A stretch of 64,000 nt of DNA from Yoonia sp. BS5-3 (GTDB lineage: Bacteria; Pseudomonadota; Alphaproteobacteria; Rhodobacterales; Rhodobacteraceae), in contig NZ_CP150951.2 of the NCBI RefSeq assembly GCF_038069655.2, forward strand, positions 1,321,001-1,385,000, read 5' to 3'. Of the stretch, positions 43,646-53,031 are shown one piece after another. Numbering within the stretch: the first letter of the stretch is position 1; every line of letters starts with the position of its first letter. The notes under the pieces are model-generated. The model saw only the letters and a list, made by a program, of their open reading frames with translations. It searched no databases and was not told the origin of the DNA. The position numbers and the translations under genes are program-made.

Positions 43646-44710
43646 ATGTCCAGAAAGCTCACTTCACTCTCTATGATCGCCGGTTTGATGGGCGGCACAG
43701 CATTCGCTGATGTGCCCAATGTTGCGGTCGATATCGCCCCAGTCCATTCGCTTGTGGCGCGGGTGATGGATGGCGTGGGCGAGCCTAGCTTGATCATGCC
43801 ACCCACTGTATCGCCACATGAATACAATCTGCGCCCATCTGAAGCGGCAGCATTGCAGAATGCGGACATTGTGGTCTGGATGGGTGAGGACCTGACCCCA
43901 TGGCTTGAAGGGGCGGTTGAGACTTTGTCAACAGATGCGGCTGTGATCACACTGCTTGAAGCGGAAGAAACCAATCTCTTGGACTTCCGCGAAGGGGCTT
44001 TGTTTGAAGCGCATGAACATCATGACGACCACGAAGAACATGACGACCACGACGATCATGATGATCACGACGATCATGATGATCACGCAGAAGATCACGA
44101 CGACCATGAGGACCATGAGGATGATCACGACGATCACGCCCATGACGACGATCATGATGAACACGATCACGAAGAAGCGCATGACGCCCATGACCACGGC
44201 GAACACGACCCGCATGCTTGGTTGTCGCCCATGAACGCATCGGCTTGGCTGAACCTGATCGCGGCGGAATTGTCAGCCGCTGATCCGGAAAACGCAGGTG
44301 CCTATTTCGCGAACGCGGCCGCAGGCCAGGCCGAGCTCGAAGCCTTGTCCAGCGAAGTCAACGCCCTGCTCGACCCCGTGCGCGGCGGTTCCTTCATCGT
44401 CTTCCATGACGCTTATCAGTATTTCGAAACAGATTTCGATTTGGCAGCGTCTGGGGCGATCTCAATCGGGGACGCATCTGACCCAAGCCCGGCCCGTATC
44501 GCCGAAATTCAAGAACGGGTGCGGAACGAAGGCGTCGGTTGTGTCTTGGCTGAGGCGCAGTTCAACCCAGGTCTGGTCAGCGCGGTCCTGGATGGCACCG
44601 ACGCGAATACAGGCGTGATCGACCCGCTTGGGGCAACGCTTGACCCGGGGACGGCGCTTTATCCGCAACTGATCCGAAATATGGCAGCAACACTGGCCGA
44701 ATGCCTCTAA
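43646..44710 (+). CDS. znuA: Zinc ABC transporter substrate-binding protein
   Basis: A 354-residue periplasmic zinc-binding protein (cluster A-I). It begins with a signal peptide (MSRKLTSLSMIAGLMGGTAFAD) after AGGTG. Zn ligands expected in the fold are seen: His in PPTVSPHEYNLRPS, His in DPHAWLSP, His in FHDAYQYFE, and a C-terminal Asp. A loop of about 67 residues (about 124-190) contains 24 His interleaved with Asp/Glu; such loops in ZnuA act as a zinc chaperone or sensor. A hairpin terminator follows. It is divergent from zur. Confidence 0.95.
   Translation: MSRKLTSLSMIAGLMGGTAFADVPNVAVDIAPVHSLVARVMDGVGEPSLIMPPTVSPHEYNLRPSEAAALQNADIVVWMGEDLTPWLEGAVETLSTDAAVITLLEAEETNLLDFREGALFEAHEHHDDHEEHDDHDDHDDHDDHDDHAEDHDDHEDHEDDHDDHAHDDDHDEHDHEEAHDAHDHGEHDPHAWLSPMNASAWLNLIAAELSAADPENAGAYFANAAAGQAELEALSSEVNALLDPVRGGSFIVFHDAYQYFETDFDLAASGAISIGDASDPSPARIAEIQERVRNEGVGCVLAEAQFNPGLVSAVLDGTDANTGVIDPLGATLDPGTALYPQLIRNMAATLAECL
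44048..44083 (+). repeat. 18-bp tandem duplication in the znuA His loop
   Basis: CACGACGATCATGATGAT occurs twice in direct tandem (44048-44065, 44066-44083), coding HDDHDD. It is an exact duplication inside the His/Asp-rich loop and may vary in number between strains. Confidence 0.85.
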
Positions 44711-44718
44711 ATGAAACG

Positions 44719-44759
44719 AAAGGGACCGGTCGGAACGGCAGTGTTGCGACCGGCCCTTT
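44719..44759 (+). terminator. Probable terminator after znuA
   Basis: AAAGGG-A-CCGGTCG (44719-44732) pairs with CGACCGG-CCCTTT (44747-44759), with one bulged A and a 14-base loop. The stem itself ends in TTT, with no longer T-run. Confidence 0.6.
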
Positions 44760-44948
44760 GATTCTGCGCTTGGGCAAAGGCCCGGCATCGGGACAGTTTT
44801 CCAAAATGTGAAAACATGGCGCACTTGTCCATGTCACAGGTCTTCCTATATCCGATCAGAATACCATTTACGGTTGGACCGGGCCGCAGGGCGCGTTAAA
44901 TTGCGCGTTGACCGGGGCAATGGTCACAAGATCGAAGAGGAAACGATC

Positions 44949-45392
44949 ATGAAGCGCTATGTAGTTGCAGCAGCAATGGCTGCCTTGGGTGGAGCCGCCT
45001 CTGCAGATGGGCACGCGTCCACGCAAGGCGATCCCGCTGCAGGTGAACAACAATTCAACCGGCAATGCGTGGCTTGCCATGTTGTCCGGGATAATGCGGG
45101 CGAAGTTCTGGCCGGGCGCAACGCACGGACAGGGCCTAACCTCTTCGCTTTGGCAGGGCGGCAAATCGGCGCGCTTGAGGAATATCGGTACAGCGATGGG
45201 CTGATCGAACTTGGCGGGACCGGGGCGACCTGGACAGAAGAGGCGTTTGTGAACTACGTACAGGATCCAACCGGTTGGTTGCGTCAGACGCTCGACAATC
45301 GGCGGGCGCGGGGCAAAATGGCCTACCAGGTTCGTCAAGCAGACCAAGCCTATGACATTTACGCCTATCTCGCCGGGTTCTCGGCAGAGTAG
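44949..45392 (+). CDS. c-type cytochrome (class I)
   Basis: A 147-residue periplasmic cytochrome c with a signal peptide (MKRYVVAAAMAALGGAASAD) and one heme-binding motif CVACH. The likely axial Met lies in ARGKMAYQV. It resembles cytochrome c2/c550-type electron carriers. The start at 44949 follows GAGGAAACG. It forms its own unit; the partner oxidase or reductase is not nearby. Confidence 0.92.
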   Translation: MKRYVVAAAMAALGGAASADGHASTQGDPAAGEQQFNRQCVACHVVRDNAGEVLAGRNARTGPNLFALAGRQIGALEEYRYSDGLIELGGTGATWTEEAFVNYVQDPTGWLRQTLDNRRARGKMAYQVRQADQAYDIYAYLAGFSAE

Positions 45393-45513
45393 GCAGCGGT
45401 CCGGTAACAGCGTGTTAACCCTAAGTTTGGTTTTCCGGCCACTTCTGGCAATGTTCATGCTATGTACCCACTGAATCGGGCCAGTGGGTGGCCCTGAACA
45501 GTGGGACTCTAAG

Positions 45514-46362
45514 ATGCTTGCCATTCTGGGGCTGATGGGCGTTGTCGTATCAGCAATCATGATCACCGGACCCGAAGAGGATGACGTCGCCGAAGACGAT
45601 CTGCCTGAGGAAACCGATGAGGACGACCCGAGTGTTGAGATCGTCTCAGTCGCTGATATCGCTGGGCTAAGCGATGACGATACCGTTGTCTTCTCGGGCG
45701 ATGAAGATGACAGCGTACAGACGGGCGCAGGCGATGATTACATCCATGGCGAAGATGGTAACGATTATCTGGATGGCGGTGCGGGCGACGATCAGCTCCA
45801 TGGCGGCCGTGGGGATGACGTGATTCTCGGGGGGGCCGGCGCAGATGAATTAAATGGGCATGTCGGGGACGATATTCTGTCCGGCGGTGCGGACGATGAC
45901 ACACTGAATGGCGGTGATGGAGACGACGTGCTGATGGGCGATGACGGCGATGATGCGTTGCTGGGATCGCTCGGAAATGATGTTTTGGTTGGCGGCTCCG
46001 GCGCCGACACGTTGCACGGCGGATCGGGCAATGATGTGCTTTATGATCGGGGTGACGACGACCGCGACTACCTCAATGGTGGTGCGGGTGATGATGTTCT
46101 GATGGGCGGTGCGGGCGACAATCTGAACGGCGGCACAGGTTCGGACACTTTCAAACTGATAGAAGGGAATGACACGATCGTCGAAGACTTTGACCCGGCT
46201 GAGGACGTGATCGAAGTGACATTCGACGGGGATGCGCCAACCCTAAGCACGGAACTATCAGAGGATGGGCTGGTGCTGATGGCTGACGGACACTCGGTAG
46301 CAACCTTTATCAATCTGACAGAACTTGACCTGGCTGCTGTATCTTTGGTGCCTGCTGCGTAA
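45514..46362 (+). CDS. RTX (hemolysin-type Ca-binding) repeat protein with N-terminal anchor
   Basis: A 282-residue protein. It starts at ATG 45514 with a hydrophobic segment ([19 protein letters not shown]) and an acidic stretch, then about ten GGxGxDxLx nonapeptide repeats (about residues 70-215, such as [20 protein letters not shown]) that would fold as a calcium-bound beta roll. It ends LSVPAA-like without an RTX secretion signal I can recognise. The N-terminal anchor instead suggests the inner membrane or a Sec route. Function unknown; a structural or Ca-binding surface protein is likely. Confidence 0.85.
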   Translation: MLAILGLMGVVVSAIMITGPEEDDVAEDDLPEETDEDDPSVEIVSVADIAGLSDDDTVVFSGDEDDSVQTGAGDDYIHGEDGNDYLDGGAGDDQLHGGRGDDVILGGAGADELNGHVGDDILSGGADDDTLNGGDGDDVLMGDDGDDALLGSLGNDVLVGGSGADTLHGGSGNDVLYDRGDDDRDYLNGGAGDDVLMGGAGDNLNGGTGSDTFKLIEGNDTIVEDFDPAEDVIEVTFDGDAPTLSTELSEDGLVLMADGHSVATFINLTELDLAAVSLVPAA

Positions 46363-46507
46363 GGCGGGCAACAAAACACTTTCCTTTTGGATGAAATCCC
46401 CCTAAACGCAGCCATCCGCGCAGGGAATCCCTCGCCGGACCCTCCATGGGCCTTTCTGGACGACATCCCGGATTGCGCCATCAACCCTCAAACCAAAGGA
46501 GACCCCG

Positions 46508-46777
46508 ATGTCGATTACTGCTGAAGAAAAAACACGGATCATGAAAGAATTCGCCACCAAAGACGGCGATACCGGATCCCCCGAAGTACAGGTTGCGATC
46601 CTGTCCAGCCGCATCGCGACACTGACCGAGCACTTCAAAACACACAAAAAAGACAACCACGGCCGTCGCGGTCTGCTGAAAATGGTTGCCCAGCGCCGCA
46701 AGCTGCTGGACTACACACGCAGCAAAGATGAAGCACGCTACCAAGACCTGATCAAACGTCTGGGTCTGCGCCGCTAA
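46508..46777 (+). CDS. rpsO: 30S ribosomal protein S15
   Basis: An 89-residue S15 with the complete conserved sequence ([57 protein letters not shown]). It binds the central domain of 16S rRNA. AAAGGAGAC precedes the ATG and an intrinsic terminator follows. Its usual neighbour pnp is 2.3 kb downstream, separated by two unrelated genes. Confidence 0.98.
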   Translation: MSITAEEKTRIMKEFATKDGDTGSPEVQVAILSSRIATLTEHFKTHKKDNHGRRGLLKMVAQRRKLLDYTRSKDEARYQDLIKRLGLRR

Positions 46778-46807
46778 TCCCGCGCCAACCGCTGAAATTC
46801 CTGAAAA

Positions 46808-46834
46808 CGTCCACCCATCCGGTGGGCGTTTTTG
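46808..46834 (+). terminator. Rho-independent terminator after rpsO
   Basis: CGTCCACC (46808-46815) pairs with GGTGGGCG (46821-46828), one G-T wobble, with a CATCC loop, followed by TTTTTGTTT. Confidence 0.92.
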
Positions 46835-46947
46835 TTTGTATAGCGGGTGGATTGTGTAACACTAAGCGCCAAGCAAGAAGAACAAGTCTGGTGTTGGCGT
46901 TATGCCGGTAATAGGTCAGACGTCGTCTGTACTGATGAGGTGAGCAA

Positions 46948-47871
46948 ATGGATGCCACAACAGATAGAAACCGGTGGCGGGTATTACGCGATATGCTTCG
47001 ACCTGAACGCCTAACCTCAATTGTCGACATCGGCGCAAACCCAATCAATCCTGCCCCCTATGACGCGCTTCTGTCCGAGAACCTCGCATGCGTCTATGGA
47101 TTTGAGCCACAGCCCGCAGCATTTCAGCGCTTGGAAGAAAATCCACATCCAAACCGGGTAATTCTTCCCTACGCTATTGGCGATGGTACAAGAGGGACTC
47201 TCCATATTTGCGAGCACAGCGGCTTTACGTCTCTGTTAGAGCCAAATCCAGAAATGCTCGAATATCTTGGTCAGTGGAAGCAATACATGGAGGTCATTGA
47301 GACGGCCACAGTGGACACAAAAATGCTCGACGATATCGACGAAATCAAACACGTCGATCTTGTCAAGATCGACATTCAAGGGGGTGAGTTGTCTGTTTTC
47401 AAGAATGCGGAGAACGTGCTAAAAAACGCTATAGCTGTATTTACCGAAGTGGCTGCGATACCACTGTATAAAAATCAGCCCCTTCTACATGATCAACTCC
47501 AGCTTTTGTCGCAACATGACTACTGCCTCCACAAGTTTGATTTCTTTAAATCAAAGTCCCTCAATAGCAAGTTTGCGAGGTTTCTGAGACAAAAACATCA
47601 TCAGAACCAGCTTGTTGATGGTGATGCTATTCTTATCAGGGGGCTGCCAAAACTTGAAAAACTGCCTGAAGAAGAGTTAAAGCACCTCGCCATCCTCGCC
47701 GATGCCATTATGAAAAGTTACGATCTGGTTCTGAAAATACTGGAAATTTTCTACGAACGGGGCCTCATCGCGCAAGAACAGCAGATATTGTCATATTGTG
47801 ATTTGCTGCCGATGGCGCGCACCCGGCATCTGCGGTTGGAAAGGCGTCGCTTAGATAAAGGTACAACATGA
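46948..47871 (+). CDS. FkbM family methyltransferase
   Basis: A 307-residue SAM-dependent methyltransferase. SIVDIGANP and YGFEPQPAAF give motif I and the acidic residue after beta 2; VDLVKIDIQGGELSVFKNAE is the FkbM signature. These enzymes O-methylate sugars or lipids, often in surface polysaccharide loci. The gene overlaps the glycosyltransferase gene (ATGA). The pair lies between rpsO and pnp and is visibly richer in A and T than its neighbours, suggesting an insertion by transfer. Confidence 0.92.
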   Translation: MDATTDRNRWRVLRDMLRPERLTSIVDIGANPINPAPYDALLSENLACVYGFEPQPAAFQRLEENPHPNRVILPYAIGDGTRGTLHICEHSGFTSLLEPNPEMLEYLGQWKQYMEVIETATVDTKMLDDIDEIKHVDLVKIDIQGGELSVFKNAENVLKNAIAVFTEVAAIPLYKNQPLLHDQLQLLSQHDYCLHKFDFFKSKSLNSKFARFLRQKHHQNQLVDGDAILIRGLPKLEKLPEEELKHLAILADAIMKSYDLVLKILEIFYERGLIAQEQQILSYCDLLPMARTRHLRLERRRLDKGTT

Positions 47872-48809
47872 TTTCGGCTGTGCTGATTTGTTATAATAAT
47901 GAAGCGTTCATTGCAGAGGCAATCGACTCAGCGGTTAAACAGCAGCCTGCATTTGATCAGATTATCATCGTTGATGATTTTTCCGGCGACCAAACGTTCC
48001 AGATCGCAAAAGAATATCAAAGCAAAGATGACCGAATCCAACTGGTGCAAAATGCGGCAAACTTGGGTCCCGGCCGAGCCCGGAATGTTGGGATGGCCTT
48101 AGTGAGTTCTCCATTTTTCTGCTTCTTGGACGGCGATGATTACTTTGACTCAAATGCATCAAGTGTGATGCATCGCGCCCTCGAAGAACACCCGGGGGCG
48201 GAAATGTGCATCTTTGAAGGCATCGCTTTTGATCCGTCGGGCAAGCAACGCCGCAGTGCAGCCGTCCGCGCGGGGGTCTACGAAGGACTTGAGGCCAAAA
48301 GAGCGCCCATGCTGAATGTGACGTTCCCGTGGAACAAACTTTACAGCACAAACATGGTTCGGCGGCACAAAAACCAATTTCCCAGCGGAAAGTACGAAGA
48401 TGTGCCCTGGTGCTATCGATGCATTTTTCACGCGGATACTGTCGTCGGCGTGAGCGCCCCAATTGTTCGGTACAGGATCCATTCAGAATCGACGTTGCAG
48501 CGCCGCCTAGATCACCATTTTGATGCTTTCAAACAATGGGAAGCGACCTTATCGGTTTTTAGAGATGCGCCAGATGTCCCAAAGGAATTCTTTGCGTTCG
48601 TTCAAGCGAACTGTTTCATGCATCTGACACATATCCTATTTGCAGGACGTGTGCCCGAGGATCGTGAAGTAGAGTTCGCGCAGCGTATCAGAGAAATCTT
48701 TCCGTCCAACAAAGCGCTGCGCGGAATGTTCGATGGCCATCGCTATCAGCCTCTTGGTATGCGGCGGATCAGGCGTTTACGCCGCCTGTTGGCCAATGCG
48801 CCCGACTAG
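47868..48809 (+). CDS. Glycosyltransferase family 2 protein
   Basis: A 313-residue GT2 enzyme of the GT-A fold. It starts MISAVLICYNNEAFIAEAID, has DQIIIVDDFSGDQTF, the DxD motif in FFCFLDGDDYFDS, and an acceptor-side NKLYSTNMVRRH. It transfers a sugar from a nucleotide sugar to an unknown acceptor. No membrane segment. It is overlapped by the FkbM gene and is also relatively AT-rich. Confidence 0.92.
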   Translation: MISAVLICYNNEAFIAEAIDSAVKQQPAFDQIIIVDDFSGDQTFQIAKEYQSKDDRIQLVQNAANLGPGRARNVGMALVSSPFFCFLDGDDYFDSNASSVMHRALEEHPGAEMCIFEGIAFDPSGKQRRSAAVRAGVYEGLEAKRAPMLNVTFPWNKLYSTNMVRRHKNQFPSGKYEDVPWCYRCIFHADTVVGVSAPIVRYRIHSESTLQRRLDHHFDAFKQWEATLSVFRDAPDVPKEFFAFVQANCFMHLTHILFAGRVPEDREVEFAQRIREIFPSNKALRGMFDGHRYQPLGMRRIRRLRRLLANAPD

Positions 48810-48836
48810 CTAATTTCAGGACGCACCACCTTTGTT

Positions 48837-48855
48837 GTACATACGCCGTATGTAC
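48837..48855. other. Inverted repeat in the gap before pnp
   Basis: GTACATAC-GCC-GTATGTAC is a perfect 8-bp inverted repeat 28 bases after the glycosyltransferase stop. It may be an operator or a remnant of the insertion boundary. No gene of its own is visible in the 270-base gap. Confidence 0.5.
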
Positions 48856-49027
48856 GGGGTCTGTACGCATTCTGTATGGCCGAATTCCCTTTTTCCTATC
48901 TCAACCACACGTCCAGCTGCAGCGTCGCGCGGTTTCTCTTCCCAAAACCCCGAAACTGCGATATGGCCCGCAAATCTGAAAGCCGGCGCCCGCATTCCAG
49001 CGCCCGACAAAAGAAGATACCGGAATG

Positions 49028-49066
49028 AGGGGGAATACGCCCCCTACGCAAAAGGCCCGCTGGGCC
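49028..49066 (+). other. pnp leader hairpins
   Basis: Two adjacent hairpins lie directly before pnp: AGGGGG/CCCCCT (49028-49045, AATACG loop) and GGCCC/GGGCC (49054-49066, GCT loop). The second ends about 16 bases before the start codon. In other bacteria pnp is autoregulated through structured leader RNA, so this is a candidate control element. Confidence 0.55.
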
Positions 49067-49081
49067 AACTAGGAAAATATG

Positions 49082-51214
49082 ATGTTTAACGAAGTGAAAA
49101 AATCAATGCAGTGGGGCGAAGAAACGCTCACACTGGAAACAGGTAAGGTTGCTCGCCAGGCAGACGGCACTGTCATCGCCACATTGGGCGAGACATCCGT
49201 GATGGCCAACGTGACCTTCGCAAAGGCACAAAAACCGGGTCAGGATTTCTTTCCTCTGACCGTCCACTACCAGGAAAAATACTATGCCGCCGGGAAAGTC
49301 CCAGGCGGCTTTTTCAAGCGTGAAGCCCGTCCCACCGAGAAAGAGACGCTGACTGCCCGCTTGATCGACCGCCCAATTCGCCCACTGTTCGTCCCCGGCT
49401 TCAAGAACGAAGTTCTGGTGATGTGCACCGTGCTGTCCCACGATCTGGTCAATGATCCTGATATGGTCGCGATGATCGCCGCCTCTGCTGCGCTGACCAT
49501 TTCCGGCGCTCCCTTCATGGGCCCGATTGCAGCTGCCCGCGTTGGTTTTGTGGATGGCGAATACATCCTGAACCCTGAAATCGATGACATGCATAACCTG
49601 CGTCTGAACCCAGAGCAGCGTTTGGACCTGGTTGTTGCCGGCACCAAAGACGCCGTGATGATGGTTGAGTCTGAAGCCTATGAGCTGACCGAGGATGAAA
49701 TGCTCGGCGCCGTGACCTTCGCCCATGAGCAAATCCAGCCAGTAATCGACCTGATCATCGATCTGGCCGAAGACTGCGCGAAAGAGCCGTTCGCATTCGA
49801 AGCCCCCGACTATGCTGATCTATATGCTGCTGTCGAAGCCGCTGGCAAAGATCAGATGGCTGCCGCCTATGCGATCCTGGACAAGCAAGAGCGCACTGCC
49901 GCTGTTGCCGCCGCCAAGGCCGCGATTGTCGAAGCTCTGAGCGAAGAACAACAGGCCGATGCCAACCTTGGCTCTGCCCTGAAGAAGCTGGAATCCGGTA
50001 TTCTGCGTGGCGCTGTTGTCAAAGACGGCAAGCGTATCGATGGCCGCGCGCTGGATGAAATCCGCCCGATCGTGTCTGAAACAGGCATCCTGCCACGCAC
50101 ACACGGTTCGTCACTCTTCACCCGTGGTGAAACACAGGGCCTCGTTGTGACCACACTCGGGACCGGCGATGATGAGCAGATGATCGACGCGCTGACCGGC
50201 ATGTATAAATCCAACTTCATGCTGCACTATAACTTCCCACCCTATTCGGTTGGTGAAGTGGGCCGCGTCGGTTCGCCCGGTCGTCGTGAAATTGGCCATG
50301 GGAAACTGGCTTGGCGCGCTTTGCAGGCTGTTTTGCCTGCTGCGACAGACTTTCCCTACACCATCCGCGTCGTGTCCGAGATCACGGAATCGAACGGTTC
50401 GTCCTCGATGGCCTCGGTCTGCGGTGGCTCGCTGTCCATGATGGACGCTGGTGTTCCTTTGAAAGCGCCGGTTGCCGGTGTGGCCATGGGTCTGGTGATG
50501 GAAGATGACGGCTCTTACGCTGTTCTGTCTGACATCCTGGGCGACGAAGACCACCTGGGCGATATGGACTTCAAGGTCGCGGGTACCGAAAACGGGATCA
50601 CGTCCTTGCAGATGGACATCAAGATCGCCGGTATCACGCCAGAGATCATGTCCAAGGCGCTGGGACAAGCCAAAGCTGGCCGTCTGCATATCCTTGGAGA
50701 GATGTCCAAGGCTCTGACTGGCGCGAATGAATTCAGCGTCCACGCACCTAAGATCGAAACGATGAACATCCCAACCGACAAGATCCGCGAAGTGATCGGC
50801 TCGGGCGGTAAGGTCATCCGCGAGATCGTGGAAACATCCGGTGCCAAGGTCGACATCAATGATGATGGCGTGATCAAGCTGGCGTCAAACGACGCCGAGG
50901 CGATCAAGAAAGCCTATGACATGATCCATTCGATCGTGGCTGAGCCCGAAGAAGGCGTGATCTACAAAGGGACTGTTGTGAAACTGGTCGACTTTGGTGC
51001 TTTCGTGAACTTCTTTGGTAAGCGCGACGGTCTGGTGCATGTCTCCCAGATCGAAAACCGCCGCCTGAACCATCCATCCGATGTGCTGAAGGAAGGCCAA
51101 GAGGTCTTCGTCAAGCTGCTCGGCTTTGATGATCGCGGCAAAGTGCGTCTGGCCATGAAGATGGTTGACCAGGAAACCGGCGAAGAGATCAAGAAAGAAG
51201 AAGCGGCTGAATAA
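49082..51214 (+). CDS. pnp: Polyribonucleotide nucleotidyltransferase
   Basis: A 710-residue PNPase, phosphorolytic 3'-5' exoribonuclease of the degradosome. It has two RNase PH-like domains ([20 protein letters not shown]; then [20 protein letters not shown]), the intermediate helical domain, a KH domain with [14 protein letters not shown], and an S1 domain ([20 protein letters not shown]). The start is ATG 49082 (MFNEVKK); an ATG one codon earlier is equally close to AGGA. A terminator follows. Confidence 0.98.
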   Translation: MFNEVKKSMQWGEETLTLETGKVARQADGTVIATLGETSVMANVTFAKAQKPGQDFFPLTVHYQEKYYAAGKVPGGFFKREARPTEKETLTARLIDRPIRPLFVPGFKNEVLVMCTVLSHDLVNDPDMVAMIAASAALTISGAPFMGPIAAARVGFVDGEYILNPEIDDMHNLRLNPEQRLDLVVAGTKDAVMMVESEAYELTEDEMLGAVTFAHEQIQPVIDLIIDLAEDCAKEPFAFEAPDYADLYAAVEAAGKDQMAAAYAILDKQERTAAVAAAKAAIVEALSEEQQADANLGSALKKLESGILRGAVVKDGKRIDGRALDEIRPIVSETGILPRTHGSSLFTRGETQGLVVTTLGTGDDEQMIDALTGMYKSNFMLHYNFPPYSVGEVGRVGSPGRREIGHGKLAWRALQAVLPAATDFPYTIRVVSEITESNGSSSMASVCGGSLSMMDAGVPLKAPVAGVAMGLVMEDDGSYAVLSDILGDEDHLGDMDFKVAGTENGITSLQMDIKIAGITPEIMSKALGQAKAGRLHILGEMSKALTGANEFSVHAPKIETMNIPTDKIREVIGSGGKVIREIVETSGAKVDINDDGVIKLASNDAEAIKKAYDMIHSIVAEPEEGVIYKGTVVKLVDFGAFVNFFGKRDGLVHVSQIENRRLNHPSDVLKEGQEVFVKLLGFDDRGKVRLAMKMVDQETGEEIKKEEAAE

Positions 51215-51241
51215 GCCACGCGTCTTTGTTGAAACAACAAA

Positions 51242-51267
51242 CCCCGGCAGCGTTGCCGGGGTTTTTT
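51242..51267 (+). terminator. Rho-independent terminator after pnp
   Basis: CCCCGGCA (51242-51249) and TGCCGGGG (51254-51261) form a perfect 8-bp stem with a GCGT loop and a TTTTTT tail. Confidence 0.95.
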
Positions 51268-51283
51268 ATTGCGCTGAACCGCT

Positions 51284-52537
51284 CTATCGCAGCGCGCGTC
51301 CCTTGATGATCGCGTCGGCGCCGAATTTTTCGCGGATGGCGTCAGCGGCTTTTTCTGCGTCGATACGTCGGCCAGCATCGGGGTCCAGAAGATCACCTTC
51401 GCGGTCGGCGGTCTCGGCGGATGTGATCTCGGACAGGCCCACCCCGAGCAGCCGGTAGGGCCCCCGATCACCGACTTGATCGAAAAGGCCACGCGCGGTC
51501 CGGTAGATCGTATCTGCGATTTGAGTCGGGTGATGCAGGCTTTGCCGCTTTGTGATTCCCTTGAAATTATGCGTCTTCAGTTTGAGCGTCACAACGCGCC
51601 CCGCTTTATCCTTGGCTTTGGCGCGCGCACTGACCTTTTCGGCCATACGCCAGATATGCCCATCAAGGATATCGTCATTACCGGTGTCTTCGCTAAATGT
51701 TGTTTCGTTCGACAGGCTTTTGACCGGGTTGCGGGCACTGATCTTGCGTCCATCTTCACCGCGCGCAAGTGAATACAGTCGTTCGCCCATCCCGCCGAAC
51801 CGATCATGCAGGTCCCGCCGATCCCAGCGCAACAGATCATCGAATGTATGAATACCCGCATTATTCAGGCTGGTTTGTGCTGCGGGTCCGATGCCCCAGA
51901 TCAGCCGAACTGATTTGGGCCGCAGGAAAGCGGTGGTTTCTTCCTTGCCAATCACGGAAAATCCGCGTGGTTTGTCCAGGTCAGAGGCGACTTTGGCCAG
52001 AAATTTATTGTGTGACAAACCGATAGAGCCGGTCAGCCCCAATTCATCCTTCATGCGCTTGACCAGCCGGGCAAGCATGACCGCAGGCGGCGCATGGTGC
52101 AGCCGGGCGGTGCCGCTGAGATCCATGAATGCCTCATCCAGGGACAGGGGTTCGACCACGGGCGTCAGTTCGTCCATCATCGCCCGGATCGCCCGGGACG
52201 CTTCGGTATAAGCGTCAAACCGGGGCCGCAGAACGACTGCCTCGGGGCAGAGTTTCAGGGCCTTGAACATGGGCATCGCCGATTTCACCCCCTTGATCCT
52301 GGCGATATAGCAGGCGGTTGATACCACACCCCGTCTTCCGCCACCGATGATCAGCGGTTTGTCGGCCAGATCGGGATTGTCCCGCTTTTCAACGCTCGCA
52401 TAAAATGCATCGCAATCCATATGGGCGATGGTAAGATCAAATAGTTCTGGGTGCCGCGTCACGCGCGGACTGCGGCAGGCCGGACAGCGGGTGTCGCTGT
52501 CGAATGTCGTCAGGCAATCGCGGCAAAGGGCAGGCAT
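51284..52537 (-). CDS. dinB: DNA polymerase IV (Y family)
   Basis: A 417-residue translesion polymerase. The catalytic core is intact: IAHMDCDAFYASVEKRDNP with the first Asp, and PLSLDEAFMDLSGT with the DE pair. A little-finger domain follows. Before the core lies a Cys4 zinc-ribbon-like stretch (CRDC at 5-8, CPAC at 18-21), an extension absent from E. coli DinB. The shape is that of error-prone bypass synthesis. It is divergent from a Nudix gene. Confidence 0.95.
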   Translation of the reverse strand: MPALCRDCLTTFDSDTRCPACRSPRVTRHPELFDLTIAHMDCDAFYASVEKRDNPDLADKPLIIGGGRRGVVSTACYIARIKGVKSAMPMFKALKLCPEAVVLRPRFDAYTEASRAIRAMMDELTPVVEPLSLDEAFMDLSGTARLHHAPPAVMLARLVKRMKDELGLTGSIGLSHNKFLAKVASDLDKPRGFSVIGKEETTAFLRPKSVRLIWGIGPAAQTSLNNAGIHTFDDLLRWDRRDLHDRFGGMGERLYSLARGEDGRKISARNPVKSLSNETTFSEDTGNDDILDGHIWRMAEKVSARAKAKDKAGRVVTLKLKTHNFKGITKRQSLHHPTQIADTIYRTARGLFDQVGDRGPYRLLGVGLSEITSAETADREGDLLDPDAGRRIDAEKAADAIREKFGADAIIKGRALR

Positions 52538-52562
52538 GGTTCTATGATAAGGGGCGGCTGAT

Positions 52563-53012
52563 ATGGATACAACGCCACCTCATAATGGGGCAAAAGTTGC
52601 CTTGTTCCTTGGGGATCAGCTGGTGAGCATTTTGCGCGATGACCTGCCGCATATTCCGCATCCAAACCGATGGGATTTACCCGGTGGCGGCCGTGAGCGG
52701 GGCGAAAGCCCGTTTGAAACCATGGCCCGCGAAGTCCAGGAAGAGCTCGGGCTGATCATCCCCGCCGAGGCCGTGTTATGGGAACGTGCTTTTTCCTCGG
52801 CCAGCGTTCCGACCACCTGGAATGCGTTCTTTGTGGCGCAAATGCCCGCGGCGGCAGCGGCAGATATCGTTTTTGGCGATGAAGGCCAGCGCTGGGCGCT
52901 GTTCACATATGACGCGTTTATCGCTTTGCCTGATGTCTTGCATTATTACCCGGATCGCTTGGCCCTTTGGATTAAAGAAACGGGTGGCTTGCCCGCACCC
53001 CCAAATTTCTAG
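52563..53012 (+). CDS. Nudix hydrolase
   Basis: A 149-residue Nudix protein with the box GGGRERGESPFETMAREVQE followed by ELG. Its N-terminal sequence AKVALFLGDQLVSILRDD is typical of small housecleaning enzymes. Beside a Y-family polymerase gene, a role in cleaning damaged nucleotides is possible but only inferred from position. Confidence 0.92.
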   Translation: MDTTPPHNGAKVALFLGDQLVSILRDDLPHIPHPNRWDLPGGGRERGESPFETMAREVQEELGLIIPAEAVLWERAFSSASVPTTWNAFFVAQMPAAAAADIVFGDEGQRWALFTYDAFIALPDVLHYYPDRLALWIKETGGLPAPPNF

Positions 53013-53031
53013 AAATTTGGGCGCCCCGCAT

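Noticed and set aside
48832..49089. Possible 85-codon gene before pnp
   Set aside because: No ribosome site, no recognisable domain, and it covers the pnp leader hairpins.
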